Shown one piece after another: positions 45,185-58,541 of a DNA stretch of 64,000 nucleotides (position 1 is the first letter of the stretch; the number at the start of each line of letters is the position of its first letter). Source of the DNA: Paenibacillus_V sp046244365. Its GTDB lineage: Bacteria; Bacillota; Bacilli; Paenibacillales; NBRC-103111. A program made the translations under genes and the position numbers. The stretch is taken from positions 1,736,001 through 1,800,000 of the forward strand of contig NZ_CP176395.1 of the NCBI RefSeq assembly GCF_046244365.1, in the 5' to 3' direction. The notes beneath the pieces were generated by a model that saw only the letters and a list, made by a program, of their open reading frames with translations, was not told where the DNA came from and searched no databases.

Positions 45185-45216
45185 CGGTTCCCCGGCCTTA
45201 TGAGACCGGGGAACCG
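45185..45216 (+). terminator. Perfect 11-bp hairpin after the GHL6 copy 2 gene
   Basis: CGGTTCCCCGG pairs perfectly with CCGGGGAACCG across a 10-base loop. Only TTTG follows, so it acts as a weak terminator or as mRNA protection. Confidence 0.6.
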
Positions 45217-45256
45217 TTTGCTTTAGTTCGCCCGGACGGCGTCCGGGTCAAAGCGA

Positions 45257-45292
45257 AGTCCGGGTACCTTATCGGGTCCCCGGACTTTTTTT
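45257..45292 (+). terminator. Strong terminator of the cassette-1 operon
   Basis: AGTCCGGG pairs with CCCGGACT, extended by inner TACC/GGGT pairs, and seven T follow. Confidence 0.9.
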
Positions 45293-45346
45293 GGATAGGA
45301 AAGAATAAAGAAAGCTCAGCATATTCAGAGATTGTCTCATCATCAT

Positions 45347-45484
45347 CTTGCACGGTATACAACATATTAGCATCAGGAGGAGTGGGGATGAAAGGAATGC
45401 TGTAGATTTTACAACATTTCGCAGAAAAAGGGCCGATAAGGGCAAACTTTTGTTCAGAATGCTGCAGTTCATACAACACTTTGC
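45347..45484 (+). repeat. Three copies of a short TACAACAT repeat
   Basis: The copies are TTGCACGGTATACAACATAT (45348), TGCTGTAGATTTTACAACAT (45398) and TGCTGCAGTTCATACAACAC (45460), each ending in TT.GC. The last two are also both preceded by GAA. The theme TGCAnTTTATACAACATTTnGC suggests a dispersed intergenic element. Confidence 0.55.
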
Positions 45485-45578
45485 TTCTTGGGCAAAAAAA
45501 ATCATGAAAAAGCTGTACAATATGCAATAAGCGACGAAGATGCCGCTATATAAACGGTGTGACCGTCGTATCTCGATC

Positions 45579-46463
45579 CTACTCTTTCACGCTGCCGACG
45601 ACAATACCTTTAATAAAAAACCTCTGCAGAAACGGATAGACAAGAAGAATAGGCAGAGCGCCAAGAAAGATTTGCGCCGCGTTGATGGTGCGGTTGGAAA
45701 GTGTCTTCATCAGTTCGGCTTCCTCAGGGCTTGCCGCCGAGAACGATTTGTCGATGATGACGGTTTTCAAATAGCTCTGCAGCGGGTAATTGTCCGGAAG
45801 ATTCATATAAATGATGCCGTCAAACCAGGAATTCCAATGTCCGACCATGGAGAATAAAGTCAGCGTCGCGATCGACGGAGCGGATAAAGGAATGTAAATG
45901 CTCCATAACGTACGGAAAGGCGTCGCTCCATCCATTTGCGCGGATTCCTCCAGCTCCTTCGGCAGCCCGCGGAAAAAATTCAGCATCAGAATGACGCTCG
46001 TGACGGGCACGATACCGGGCAAAATGAGCGCCCAGATCGTATCGATCAGCCCGGTCGTTTTGACGGTCATGTACGTCGGGATCAGACCGCCCGAGAACAA
46101 TATCGTGATCAGGAAATACCAGGCGTAATAGGTGCGCCACTTAAAGACGGAAGCTTCCTTCGAAAGCGGGTATGCGGTGATGACGACCATTATCATATTA
46201 AGAGCGGTTCCGAGGATTACGCGCTTGACGGATATGCCGAACGATTCAAGGAAAGCCGCTTTGCCGAACACGAACCGATAAGCCGACGTCGTCCACTCGA
46301 CCGGCCACAACGTCACCTTTCCCGCAGCCGTAGCTGCGCTGGAACTGAAAGAAACGGCCAAAACATGAATAAGCGGGAACAGGCAAAGAAAAGCCAAGAA
46401 AGATAAAAAAATATAATTAGCGACAAGGAATGTTTTGCGCCCTATTGACATGCTCTGAATCAA
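45579..46463 (-). CDS. Carbohydrate ABC transporter permease (LplC/YtcP family), cassette 2
   Basis: This 294-residue permease has six membrane segments and an EAA loop (EESAQMDGATPFRTLWSIYIPL). It aligns with the cassette-1 permease over its length, including the C-terminal KGIVVGSVKE. It is the third and last gene of the cassette-2 operon, 15 bases after its partner permease. No terminator is evident at its 3' end. Confidence 0.92.
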   Translation of the reverse strand: MIQSMSIGRKTFLVANYIFLSFLAFLCLFPLIHVLAVSFSSSAATAAGKVTLWPVEWTTSAYRFVFGKAAFLESFGISVKRVILGTALNMIMVVITAYPLSKEASVFKWRTYYAWYFLITILFSGGLIPTYMTVKTTGLIDTIWALILPGIVPVTSVILMLNFFRGLPKELEESAQMDGATPFRTLWSIYIPLSAPSIATLTLFSMVGHWNSWFDGIIYMNLPDNYPLQSYLKTVIIDKSFSAASPEEAELMKTLSNRTINAAQIFLGALPILLVYPFLQRFFIKGIVVGSVKE

Positions 46464-46478
46464 TGTGTCGTCCTCCCG

Positions 46479-47375
46479 CTAAAAAATGCGATATCTTGCG
46501 AACCGGTAAGCCAAGTAATAAGAGACCGAAATAAATACGAAGGAAATGATCGATTTCAAAAGCCCGACCGTCGTCGCATTGCTGTACTGGGCGTTCAAAA
46601 TGCCCATACGGTATACGTAGGTGTCGATAATGTCTCCGGTCTCGTAGACGAGCGGATTGTACAAATTAAATACTTGCTCGAAGCCCGCGTTCAGAATGCC
46701 GCTCATGCTCAAGGTTGCCAGCAAGACGATAATCGGCCTCATGCCCGGAAGCGTAATATGCCATGTTTGTCTCAGCCGGCTCGCACCGTCCATAACCGCC
46801 GCCTCGTAAAGCGCGGGATTGATCGAAGTGAGCGCCGCCAAATAAATAATGGTGCTGAAGCCGAATTCTTTCCACTCGTTCGTGACGACCAGCAAATAAG
46901 GGAAAATATCCTTGTTGCCGAGAAAGAAAATCGGTTCGAAGCCTACCCATTGGATAAGCTGGTTCACGATACCGTCCGACGGGGATAAAATATCGATCAG
47001 GATGCCGCCAAGCAGCGTCCAGGAAAGAAAATGCGGAAGGTAGACGATCGTTTGGACTCCCCGTTTGAAAACTTGCTTGGATATTTCGTTTAATAGCAGG
47101 GAGGTGCAAATCGGTGCGACCAGGCCCATGACGATTTTCATCGATGCGATGAATACGGTGTTCCAGAATACGCGGCCCGTTCCGGGCAAGCTGAACGTAT
47201 AATAAAAATTTTGCAAGCCTACCCATTCCGAACCGAAAAAGCCTTTAGTCGGCACATACTGCTGAAAAGCCATGACCAAACCGAACATGGGAATATACTG
47301 ATACACGAAAACGAAAAGAAATGCCGGTAAAAGCATCAAGTGAAGATAGCCGTTATAGGATAAACCTTTCTTCAT
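46479..47375 (-). CDS. Sugar ABC transporter permease (LplB family), cassette 2
   Basis: This 298-residue permease has six membrane segments and the EAA loop YEAAVMDGASRLRQTWHITLPGM. It is closely related to the cassette-1 permease at 39225 (shared YLPHFLSWTLLGG and WKEFGFSTIIYLAALTSINP) but lacks that protein's polar N-terminal extension. This comparison supports a shorter real start for the cassette-1 copy. It is 66 bases after the lipoprotein gene and 15 bases before the second permease gene. Confidence 0.93.
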   Translation of the reverse strand: MKKGLSYNGYLHLMLLPAFLFVFVYQYIPMFGLVMAFQQYVPTKGFFGSEWVGLQNFYYTFSLPGTGRVFWNTVFIASMKIVMGLVAPICTSLLLNEISKQVFKRGVQTIVYLPHFLSWTLLGGILIDILSPSDGIVNQLIQWVGFEPIFFLGNKDIFPYLLVVTNEWKEFGFSTIIYLAALTSINPALYEAAVMDGASRLRQTWHITLPGMRPIIVLLATLSMSGILNAGFEQVFNLYNPLVYETGDIIDTYVYRMGILNAQYSNATTVGLLKSIISFVFISVSYYLAYRFARYRIF

Positions 47376-47441
47376 GAAGCCGTCCCTCCGATTGAAGCGG
47401 AGAGGAGAGGAATGGATGCGCCCTCTCCAATCCGGTGAAGA

Positions 47442-49109
47442 TTATTTTTGCGTGGCGAACCAGTCGTTCACTTCTTTGGTTATTTCATCGCCGCCGAGTT
47501 TTTTCCATGACGCGACGAAGTTGTCGAACTCGCTTACCGGAGCGGTGCCCATAATGATTTTGGTGAACGTTTCCAGCATCATCGCCGTCAGATTCGCTTG
47601 CTTGCTGACCATGGCAGTGGTAGGCGTAGTCGTAAATTGATTCGGCATGAACTGATCGTTTTTCAGGTACTGCTCGAGTATTCTTCCCGACCCTTCGGAA
47701 CTATTTTGGGCGCTTTCCCACCACAAGGACTGGTCGCCGGCTTTATACTTCATAATCCTATCGTATATGGCGCGCTGCTGCGGAGTAATTTCCGCCAGCT
47801 TCTTTTTGCCGCTCAGAACGGCATTGACCTGCTGGTAGGAGTCGAGATTGTTTAACGGCCGATACATTTTGGCCGGCGCCAGGAACCAAACCGGATTCGG
47901 ATCTCCCGGCGGCGCGATAAACGTTTTATAATCTTCGTCCGAAGTCGTAAAATAGAACTTGTCCAAAAACACATCCAATATTTTTAAAAGTGCCTCCGGG
48001 TTTTTGCTTCCTTTTTTGACAACCCAGTAAAAACCATAAACATTCAAATCATGCTGCAGCTTGACAGGTTTATCGTCGATGGAAGGTACGGGATAAGAAT
48101 TCCATTCCACGTTCGGCAAGCTCGTCGATGCGGGATAGGCGGCTCCGCCTCTGTCGGAGAAGAAAATGCCGACTTTATTCGCGCCGATCGTTTCGATCGC
48201 TTTTTCGCCGTTTTTCACGGCAAATTCAGGGTCAATATGTCCGGCTTTGAAGATTTCTTGCAGCTTGCCGAGCGCGGTTTTCATCTCGGGCTGAATGCTG
48301 CTGAACGCCAGCTTTCCGGAGGCATCTTTTGTCCAAATATTGTTGTAAGCATGAAAACCGTTCAACAAGCCGGTCAAATAATAAAGGTCTTTGTCCAGCA
48401 TGATTCCGAACGTATCTTTCTTATTGTTGCCGTCCGGGTCCTGCTCGACGAATGCCGCGGATATTTTCAGTAGATCGTTCATCGTTTTCGGCTCCGACAA
48501 GTTCAGCTTTTTCATCCAATCGCTCCGAATCCATACCACCGGCACGCTTTCCCGCTGCAGTCCCGTCCAAGGGATGGCCATCAGCTTGCCGTCGATCGTC
48601 GCCGATTTCAGCACCTCCGGCCCGGCTTCCTGCATCAGCTGCTTGACGCGCTCCGGCGCGTACTTCTCGTATACTGCGGTCAAATCCTCGATTAATCCAG
48701 CCTGGCTAAGCTGTTTGAACTGCAAGGGCTCCGCTGCAAAAAAATCCGGGATATCGCCCGATGCGATCATCAGGTTCGTTTTTTGCTGGAGCTCCTCTCC
48801 CGAGGTCGTCGCCCACTTTCTTGTCACTTTGATGCCTAGCTTATCTTGGATGTATCTAGTCCACATATTGTTGTTGATGTCGTCCCCATTCGCGAACTTG
48901 ACCAGCGAGGTATAGTTGGATACGGTCGTCACTTCGATCGGCGGATCGTACTTGGACGAGCTTCCCGGATCGGTCTTCGGCGGCGGGCTGCTTTCGGCTG
49001 CTTCCGGTTTTTTGTCGGAGCTGCACGCTGCCAGTACGGTTGACAAAGCGAGCAGTAGCGCCAGCCCCTTGACCGGTTTGCGGGTCAATCGAATACGTCT
49101 TTGTTTCAT
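47442..49109 (-). CDS. Sugar ABC transporter lipoprotein (LplA-like), cassette 2
   Basis: This 555-residue lipoprotein has a lipobox ending at Cys29 (STVLAAC), an acidic Ser/Pro linker and a solute-binding fold. It is homologous to the cassette-1 lipoprotein (shared IASGDIPDFF and GKLMAIPWT-type segments). The real start is ATG 49109, with GAGGGGG about 10 bases upstream, rather than TTG 49115. It is the first gene of the three-gene cassette-2 operon and is divergent from the membrane-bound AraC regulator. Confidence 0.93.
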   Translation of the reverse strand: MKQRRIRLTRKPVKGLALLLALSTVLAACSSDKKPEAAESSPPPKTDPGSSSKYDPPIEVTTVSNYTSLVKFANGDDINNNMWTRYIQDKLGIKVTRKWATTSGEELQQKTNLMIASGDIPDFFAAEPLQFKQLSQAGLIEDLTAVYEKYAPERVKQLMQEAGPEVLKSATIDGKLMAIPWTGLQRESVPVVWIRSDWMKKLNLSEPKTMNDLLKISAAFVEQDPDGNNKKDTFGIMLDKDLYYLTGLLNGFHAYNNIWTKDASGKLAFSSIQPEMKTALGKLQEIFKAGHIDPEFAVKNGEKAIETIGANKVGIFFSDRGGAAYPASTSLPNVEWNSYPVPSIDDKPVKLQHDLNVYGFYWVVKKGSKNPEALLKILDVFLDKFYFTTSDEDYKTFIAPPGDPNPVWFLAPAKMYRPLNNLDSYQQVNAVLSGKKKLAEITPQQRAIYDRIMKYKAGDQSLWWESAQNSSEGSGRILEQYLKNDQFMPNQFTTTPTTAMVSKQANLTAMMLETFTKIIMGTAPVSEFDNFVASWKKLGGDEITKEVNDWFATQK

Positions 49110-49359
49110 TCTCAATGGGCCCCCTCTTTGATTGGATGTTGCACGTTCACGCCGGGTGAAGCTTGCGGCGGCTCGGTGCTGATTCTTAATCTAGCCCAGT
49201 ATGCAGGCTGATAGTAGATGCAATTTTTCATATCGTAATAAATAACGGCCGGGCATGAAAAATGGAATACAATATGAATTATAAGTGATGTTAAAGCCGT
49301 TGAAATCCTGCTATATTGTTCGGACAAACACCATAACCGCTCGGAGGGCCCGATCGCCA

Positions 49360-51633
49360 ATGTGGAATATTTTTCTCTCAACCTTTAGGAAACAGTCCTT
49401 GCTGAATCGGCTGATCATGAGCTTCCTGCTCGTCATCGTATGTCTGGCGGCGTTTCAGTTTTTGTCTTTCTCCTTTTTCAAAAAGAAGGTTCAGCAAGAG
49501 ATTGTGAAGTTCAGCAGTCTCAATTTGAAGTATGCCGCGGAAAGCTATGAGAAAAATTTGGAGCTCATCGACACCACCATTGCAACTCTCTATTTCGACG
49601 AGAAAATGAGCCTTATTATAAACGACCGGTCGGCCGGCAATTTTAAAATTTTAAATCTTTTCGCGTCCCAGCTCCAGCGGCATGTAAGCGGCGGCCAGCT
49701 TTACGCGGATGATATTGTCGTTTATTTCGGCGACACGGGAACCGCAATCAGCAAAGAGGGGATACGCAGTATCGGGGATTTGACAAGCATCGAATTAATT
49801 AGCGACGCTTACCCCGCCGCATTTTGGGAGGAGCAGGTCTCAAACGCGTATCGCTACAAATGGTTTCCCGCCGCCGAATTTAAACGGAGAACCTTGGACA
49901 AGCAGATCGTTTCCAGAGGTGAGCAGTTTCCGATTATTTACAAAAACAGTCTTAATCCGCAAATGTATTTCCTCGTCTTGCTGGACGCCCGTCAAACTTT
50001 TAAGGCATTTTATCGCGGAATCGAGGACGATTTCTATATTGTCAATGAAGAAGGCGATGTTCTATTCTATACGGATCCGTCGCATTTGCCCGAAAAGGAG
50101 GATTTGCAAGCTTTTGCAGGCGCGGATGAGGGGAACTGGAGTCAAGGAAGCAATTTGCATTTCTACACGAAAGGAAAGCATTCGGGTCTGATCTATGTCA
50201 GCGTTGTGCCCAACAGTACGATCACTGCCCAGCTCCAGCAAATGAATATCGTGCTGCTGGTCATACTCGGAGCGGCCGTTGTCGTCAGCATTGCGATCTC
50301 CGTGTTCCTGAGCTGGAGATTCCATCATCCGGTACAGCAAATCATCAAGCTGATCCAGAAGCCGAACGAGGCGCTTCCAACGGGGAGCAGCATTAACGAA
50401 TTTAATATCATCAGCGGCAAAATCGGCGACATGATGGTGATCAACGAGGAAATCAGCAACGATTTGAGCAGGCAAAACTCGATCATCAAAAAATACAACT
50501 ATATTAACAAGATGAAACGAATCTATTCGAGCTACGATAAGGTAGAGGAAGATTTGCTCGAGTCGGGCAATCCGTTCTATTTGGTGCTCTACTCCATGAC
50601 TTTCACGAATAAGCTCCATAAGTTTTCACCCGAGGATCAGACAAGAGGCATTTACTACATGGATCAATATATACAAAGAAGCCTGATGGACGATTTTTCG
50701 GACGCCGTAACGATTCAGATCGAGAAGGATCAGATTTTATCGTTGGTTTTCGTGAAAGGGCAAGATCAAAAAGACGAACTTCTGGCAAACCTGCAAGGCT
50801 TGAAAACGATTTTCGACCGGGACAAGGATTATTGTCTCGTCACGATTGCGTCCGATCTTGTCTTGCGCGATTCCACCGAATTTACGACGGCCTATGAGGA
50901 AACTTTGGAGATGCTGCAGCTGCGTAAAATGGTGCCGGGCACCCAGCTTATCGTCGAGCCGGTGCCGGAAAGCGCCCATGTATTGCGCGTTCCTTCGCTC
51001 GATCAGGAATTCGCCGCTCATTTGCAGGCGGGGAACGAGGCGGCGATCCAGACCGTTGATCGCTTGCTTCGCAAATTAGCGGGCAATGAGGCGAATCTGT
51101 ATCAATTTACGCATCTTTCCAGAGAAATCATTGCCGCCGTTATGAAGGCTTTGACTGCCGCCAATATCGATGCGGACGCCATACCGGGGAAAGAATCGCC
51201 TTACGAGAAGCTGAAAACATGCGCTGTCGCCGAGGACTATTTCGTCTTTTTCCATGAGTTTTTGGAAGCGTCACTGTATTTGATCCGCGAGAAGAAGGCT
51301 GTGCAGGAGCCATTGAAGGATTCGATTCTAAACTATATCCACCGCAATTACCATAAGGATATATCGCTGGAAACGGTAGCGGACAAATTCAATTTGTCCA
51401 GCGGCTACCTGTCCCTCTTCTTTAAGGAAAAGACGCAAACGAATTTTCTCTATTATTTGAACGAGCTGAGGATCAACAAAGCGAAGGAGCTGCTGCTCGA
51501 GACGAATATGAAAGTGCATGACATAGGCGAACAGGTCGGCTTCCAAAGCGCGAATTCGTTCATTCGTTTGTTCAAAAAGTTCACGGGTATCCCGCCGGGC
51601 GCATTTCGCCGGATGAATCATAAATTGGAATAG
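49360..51633 (+). CDS. Membrane-bound AraC family regulator (YesS/YtdP-like), partner of cassette 2
   Basis: This 757-residue regulator has the same architecture as the one at 35061. A first membrane segment (LIMSFLLVIVCLAAFQFLSF) is followed by an extracellular sensor region of about 240 residues and a second membrane segment (VLLVILGAAVVVSIAISVFL). A linker and a C-terminal AraC double helix-turn-helix complete it (ETVADKFNLSSGYLSLFFKE; KVHDIGEQVGFQSANSFIRLFK). ATG 49360 has GGAGGG upstream with rather long spacing. It is divergent from cassette 2 and is followed after 43 bases by the DUF4838 remnant on the same strand, so it may also be transcribed with the downstream glycan genes. Confidence 0.9.
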   Translation: MWNIFLSTFRKQSLLNRLIMSFLLVIVCLAAFQFLSFSFFKKKVQQEIVKFSSLNLKYAAESYEKNLELIDTTIATLYFDEKMSLIINDRSAGNFKILNLFASQLQRHVSGGQLYADDIVVYFGDTGTAISKEGIRSIGDLTSIELISDAYPAAFWEEQVSNAYRYKWFPAAEFKRRTLDKQIVSRGEQFPIIYKNSLNPQMYFLVLLDARQTFKAFYRGIEDDFYIVNEEGDVLFYTDPSHLPEKEDLQAFAGADEGNWSQGSNLHFYTKGKHSGLIYVSVVPNSTITAQLQQMNIVLLVILGAAVVVSIAISVFLSWRFHHPVQQIIKLIQKPNEALPTGSSINEFNIISGKIGDMMVINEEISNDLSRQNSIIKKYNYINKMKRIYSSYDKVEEDLLESGNPFYLVLYSMTFTNKLHKFSPEDQTRGIYYMDQYIQRSLMDDFSDAVTIQIEKDQILSLVFVKGQDQKDELLANLQGLKTIFDRDKDYCLVTIASDLVLRDSTEFTTAYEETLEMLQLRKMVPGTQLIVEPVPESAHVLRVPSLDQEFAAHLQAGNEAAIQTVDRLLRKLAGNEANLYQFTHLSREIIAAVMKALTAANIDADAIPGKESPYEKLKTCAVAEDYFVFFHEFLEASLYLIREKKAVQEPLKDSILNYIHRNYHKDISLETVADKFNLSSGYLSLFFKEKTQTNFLYYLNELRINKAKELLLETNMKVHDIGEQVGFQSANSFIRLFKKFTGIPPGAFRRMNHKLE

Positions 51634-51676
51634 GTTTGCGGATACATCGATATAAGATTGGGGGAGACAATCGGAA

Positions 51677-53092
51677 ATGAAGCATTTGACACTTGTCGAG
51701 CATGGCCGCAGCAGGGCGTTCGTAAGTGTATCTTCCTTGGAGGACGGGGGGCTATGGTCCTGGATCGATCTGGAGGTGGCCGCCGCCGACCGGAAGCTGC
51801 TTCATGATTGGGAGCGGGCCGCTACTTTAACCGGCTGGTACGATTACATTTACGGAAATCCTTATATGGTGCCCCGTATGTATTTGCACCAAGCGGCGGA
51901 CAACTATCGCTATGCACTTGAACACGGTGTCGCGGTGCAGTACGCAGAGTTATATCCGAATTGGGGAGAGGGGCCGAAGCCTTGAGTTACCGCCAAGCTG
52001 CTCTGGGATCCGCATGCCGATGTTGACGCGCTGCTTGGAGAATGGTACGAGCGTGCAGTCGGACTTGAAGCGGCGCCTTATTTGGCGGCCTATTACGAGC
52101 ATTGGGAGAAGTTTTGGACCACACGTATCCGGGATTCGGCATGGTTCCGCAAAGGTAAGGATCTGATCTACCTTTTGTTCAACGATCCGCAGTATCTGGA
52201 TCTCATATGCGACGAAGAGATGTCGGCTTGCAGAAACCTGCTGGAGCTTACCGTCATGCATGCGGCTACGGACAAGCAAAAAAGCCGGGCGCAATTGCTG
52301 CTAAACGCATTCGACTATTATGAAGCGAGCGTGCTCAGTTATCCGCGTAACGCACAGCCCGTGACGGATGCCCGGACTGCGCTTTCGATGCTGCAAGACG
52401 GCAGTATTGCCAGAAGAGTCGAGCAGGCGCAAGAGCGGGTGAAAATTGCCGAGAAGCTGCAAATCGATCCGATTTTGAAGCATCCCATCGATATTTACGG
52501 CTGTCTGGCTTACGGACTTCGTATTTGGAGCGGGTGGAATTCCTCGCAGTTTTGGAGTCTGGCGGAATATATGAGAGAGCGGGAGCAAGCCGGCGGACCG
52601 GTTCGCGAACGGGTCAAGGAGCTGGCTGAAGACGAAGCATCCGGCAACATGAAGGAATATGCGCAGCTGCTCCAAAATGCGACGAGCGGCTCCTCTCCGC
52701 TGTTTGCTTTCGATGCGGGACGTCAAGTGGAGGCAAGCGCGGCGGAAAACGGCGCTGCGGATGCAGGTACGCTGTTGGCTAGCGATGCATTGACTCTCAG
52801 CAGAGGGCTAATTGCGGGACGAGCAAAATGTTATGCGCCTGAGGGTACGACGAAGGGAACGGTTGAGCTCATTTTGCGCGGATTGAATTCGCAAGGCGAA
52901 GCTGTGGTTGAATTGCGCTCCGCAGTTTTGTCCTTAGCGGCTGCCGCAGGAGGGTGGTCTTCGCTTGACATTCTTGAGGACGCATCCCAGTCCGCAGACT
53001 TGGCGAGCGTGACGCAAATGCAGGTCGTCGTGAAAACGGGCAATTATGCGCCGGGACAATCCGTTAAGCTGGGCCGGTTGGAAATCTATTAG
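51677..53092 (+). pseudogene. Decayed DUF4838 glycosidase-like gene: internal deletion and in-frame TGA
   Basis: The first 25 codons (MKHLTLVEHGRSRAFVSVSS) look like the true N terminus of a DUF4838 protein. Codon 30 onward jumps straight into the C-terminal part, matching the intact protein at 54554 from its TGWYDYIYG and YPNWGEGPK segments. So several hundred residues in between are missing. The frame is interrupted by TGA at 51983-51985 exactly where the intact homolog has Trp (GPKAW), and then continues in the same frame to 53092 with good similarity (EWYERAVG; DYYEASVLSY). It is therefore best read as a pseudogene. A partial product from the GTG or ATG codons after the stop is conceivable but unlikely to be functional. 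Confidence 0.85.
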
Positions 53093-53178
53093 CGGCCGGC
53101 CGCCGTCATGATGTGAAGCGCCGCCTCTAAGAGCTTCGGGTGGTGCAATAATCAGATTAGTTGAGAGGAAGAGATGAA

Positions 53179-54138
53179 ATGCCATTGATCGATATGCCTT
53201 TGGAAAGCTTGAAGAAGTATGAAGGAACGAATCCGCGTCCGGAAGACTTTGATTCCTATTGGGAACGTGCTTTAGCGGAAATGAAGGCGACGGACGGGCA
53301 GCTTGAGCTCGTGAAAAGCGAATTTCAGGTTCCTTTTGCCGAATGCTTCGATTTATATTTTACAGGCGTTCGCGGAGCGCGCATCCACGCCAAATATATC
53401 CGGCCTAAGCGTGTGGCGGAGCCTCATCCGGCCATCGTGCAGTTTCACGGTTATTCCGTAAATGCCGGAGATTGGTCGGATAAATTGATTTATGCGCTGT
53501 TGGGGTTCTCGGTTGTGGCGATGGACTGCAGGGGGCAGGGCGGATTATCCGAGGATACCGGGGGCGTAAAGGGGACAACTCAGAAGGGGCATATTATACG
53601 GGGCTTGGACGATCACCCGGATAACCTGTTGCTTCGGCATATTTTTCTGGACACGGCTCAATTGGCCGGTATCGTGATGAATTTGCCGGAGGTGGACCCG
53701 GATCGGGTCGGGGCAATGGGCGTGTCGCAAGGCGGCGGGCTGACGCTGGCCTGTGCAGCCCTGGAGCCGAGGATTAAACGGCTAGCGCTCATGGTGCCGT
53801 TCCTTAGCGACTATCAAAGAGTGTATGAAATGGATTTGGCAAAGGATGCCTACGAGGAGCTTAAGCTATTTTTCCGGAATCATGATCCTGAGCATGCAAG
53901 AGAAAAAGAAATTTTCACGAAGCTCGGCTATATCGACGTCCAGCATCTGGCCGGGCGAATACGAGGCGAAACGATGATGGGCGTAGGACTGATGGATACC
54001 GTCTGCCCGCCGTCCACGCAATTCGCTCCGTTCAATAAGATTACGGCGCCTAAAACGCTGGAGCTTTACCCGGACTACGGGCATGAGATTTTGCCGGGCT
54101 TCGGGGACAAGACGGTGCAGTTTATGCTTGGTTTATAA
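53179..54138 (+). CDS. Acetylxylan esterase family (AXE1), paralog 2
   Basis: This 319-residue esterase has the same length and layout as the copy at 2602-3561, with the triad in the same places: Ser in GVSQGG, Asp in GLMDTVCPP and His in DYGHEI. The starts also match (MPLIDMPLE against MPLLDMPLE). ATG 53179 follows GAGAGGAAGAG; an upstream in-frame ATG at 53161 is less likely. It lies inside the glycan locus between the decayed and the intact DUF4838 genes, so it probably removes acetyl groups from the same imported oligosaccharide. Confidence 0.93.
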   Translation: MPLIDMPLESLKKYEGTNPRPEDFDSYWERALAEMKATDGQLELVKSEFQVPFAECFDLYFTGVRGARIHAKYIRPKRVAEPHPAIVQFHGYSVNAGDWSDKLIYALLGFSVVAMDCRGQGGLSEDTGGVKGTTQKGHIIRGLDDHPDNLLLRHIFLDTAQLAGIVMNLPEVDPDRVGAMGVSQGGGLTLACAALEPRIKRLALMVPFLSDYQRVYEMDLAKDAYEELKLFFRNHDPEHAREKEIFTKLGYIDVQHLAGRIRGETMMGVGLMDTVCPPSTQFAPFNKITAPKTLELYPDYGHEILPGFGDKTVQFMLGL

Positions 54139-54553
54139 GCTATTTTTCAAGCGCTTATATTTTAATGGTAAAAGCGCCAGTCCTTTAAAGGACGGCAAAG
54201 CCGTTCATCATCCCTACGATGCCGCCATTAAGGATGCTGTAGTCCGAATTAGCCCACTTGGAGCAAGGAATGGAGGTTCGCCTTACACTGGAGTCCGATT
54301 TTGCCGGCTTGGAGAACGGATTCACCATTTTGCCGAGCAAAATACTCGCTGCAAGTAAGCGTTTTCGGACTACAGGCGGGGAAAGGTAGCCGTACTCGCA
54401 TCCTCGTATTCCATTTTTCATGTCATGCAAAATGGAACACGTTATGCAAAATGGCATATGGCGTTCGGCGTCTCCGGTTTCTATGATGAACCCAGGCCGC
54501 TTATTCGGCGACAGCCGTCCGGAATGCGGTTCCAAAAACATGGAGGTGAAAGA
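54139..54553. other. Upstream region of the SLH-DUF4838 gene
   Basis: This 415-base region contains a perfect inverted repeat TTCCATTTT/AAAATGGAA (54409-54417 and 54429-54437) and a direct repeat ATGCAAAATGG (54425 and 54444). An AAGCGCTT palindrome lies near 54147, just after the esterase gene. On the minus strand 54185-54411 is open with protein-like composition, but no start signal supports a gene. The hairpin is a possible operator for the surface-enzyme gene. Confidence 0.5.
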
Positions 54554-58453
<3,900 letters not shown>

Positions 58454-58541
58454 AGGAATTTAAAAAGTCCCTTTTATTCGGACTCATCCAACCTTCGCGT
58501 TTCTTGAAAAGAACCTGGTTTGTTTCGAAGGAGGAATATTC

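Larger units (their letters stand above)
45158..45578. other. Spacer between the two convergent cassettes
   Basis: This 421-base region between the two converging operons holds two hairpins (45185-45216 and 45257-45292) and three copies of a short repeat (45347-45484). I see no gene. Confidence 0.75.

Noticed and set aside
51983..51985. Selenocysteine at the TGA in the DUF4838 remnant
   Set aside because: The homologous position is Trp, the protein is also internally deleted, and no SECIS-like hairpin was seen after it.
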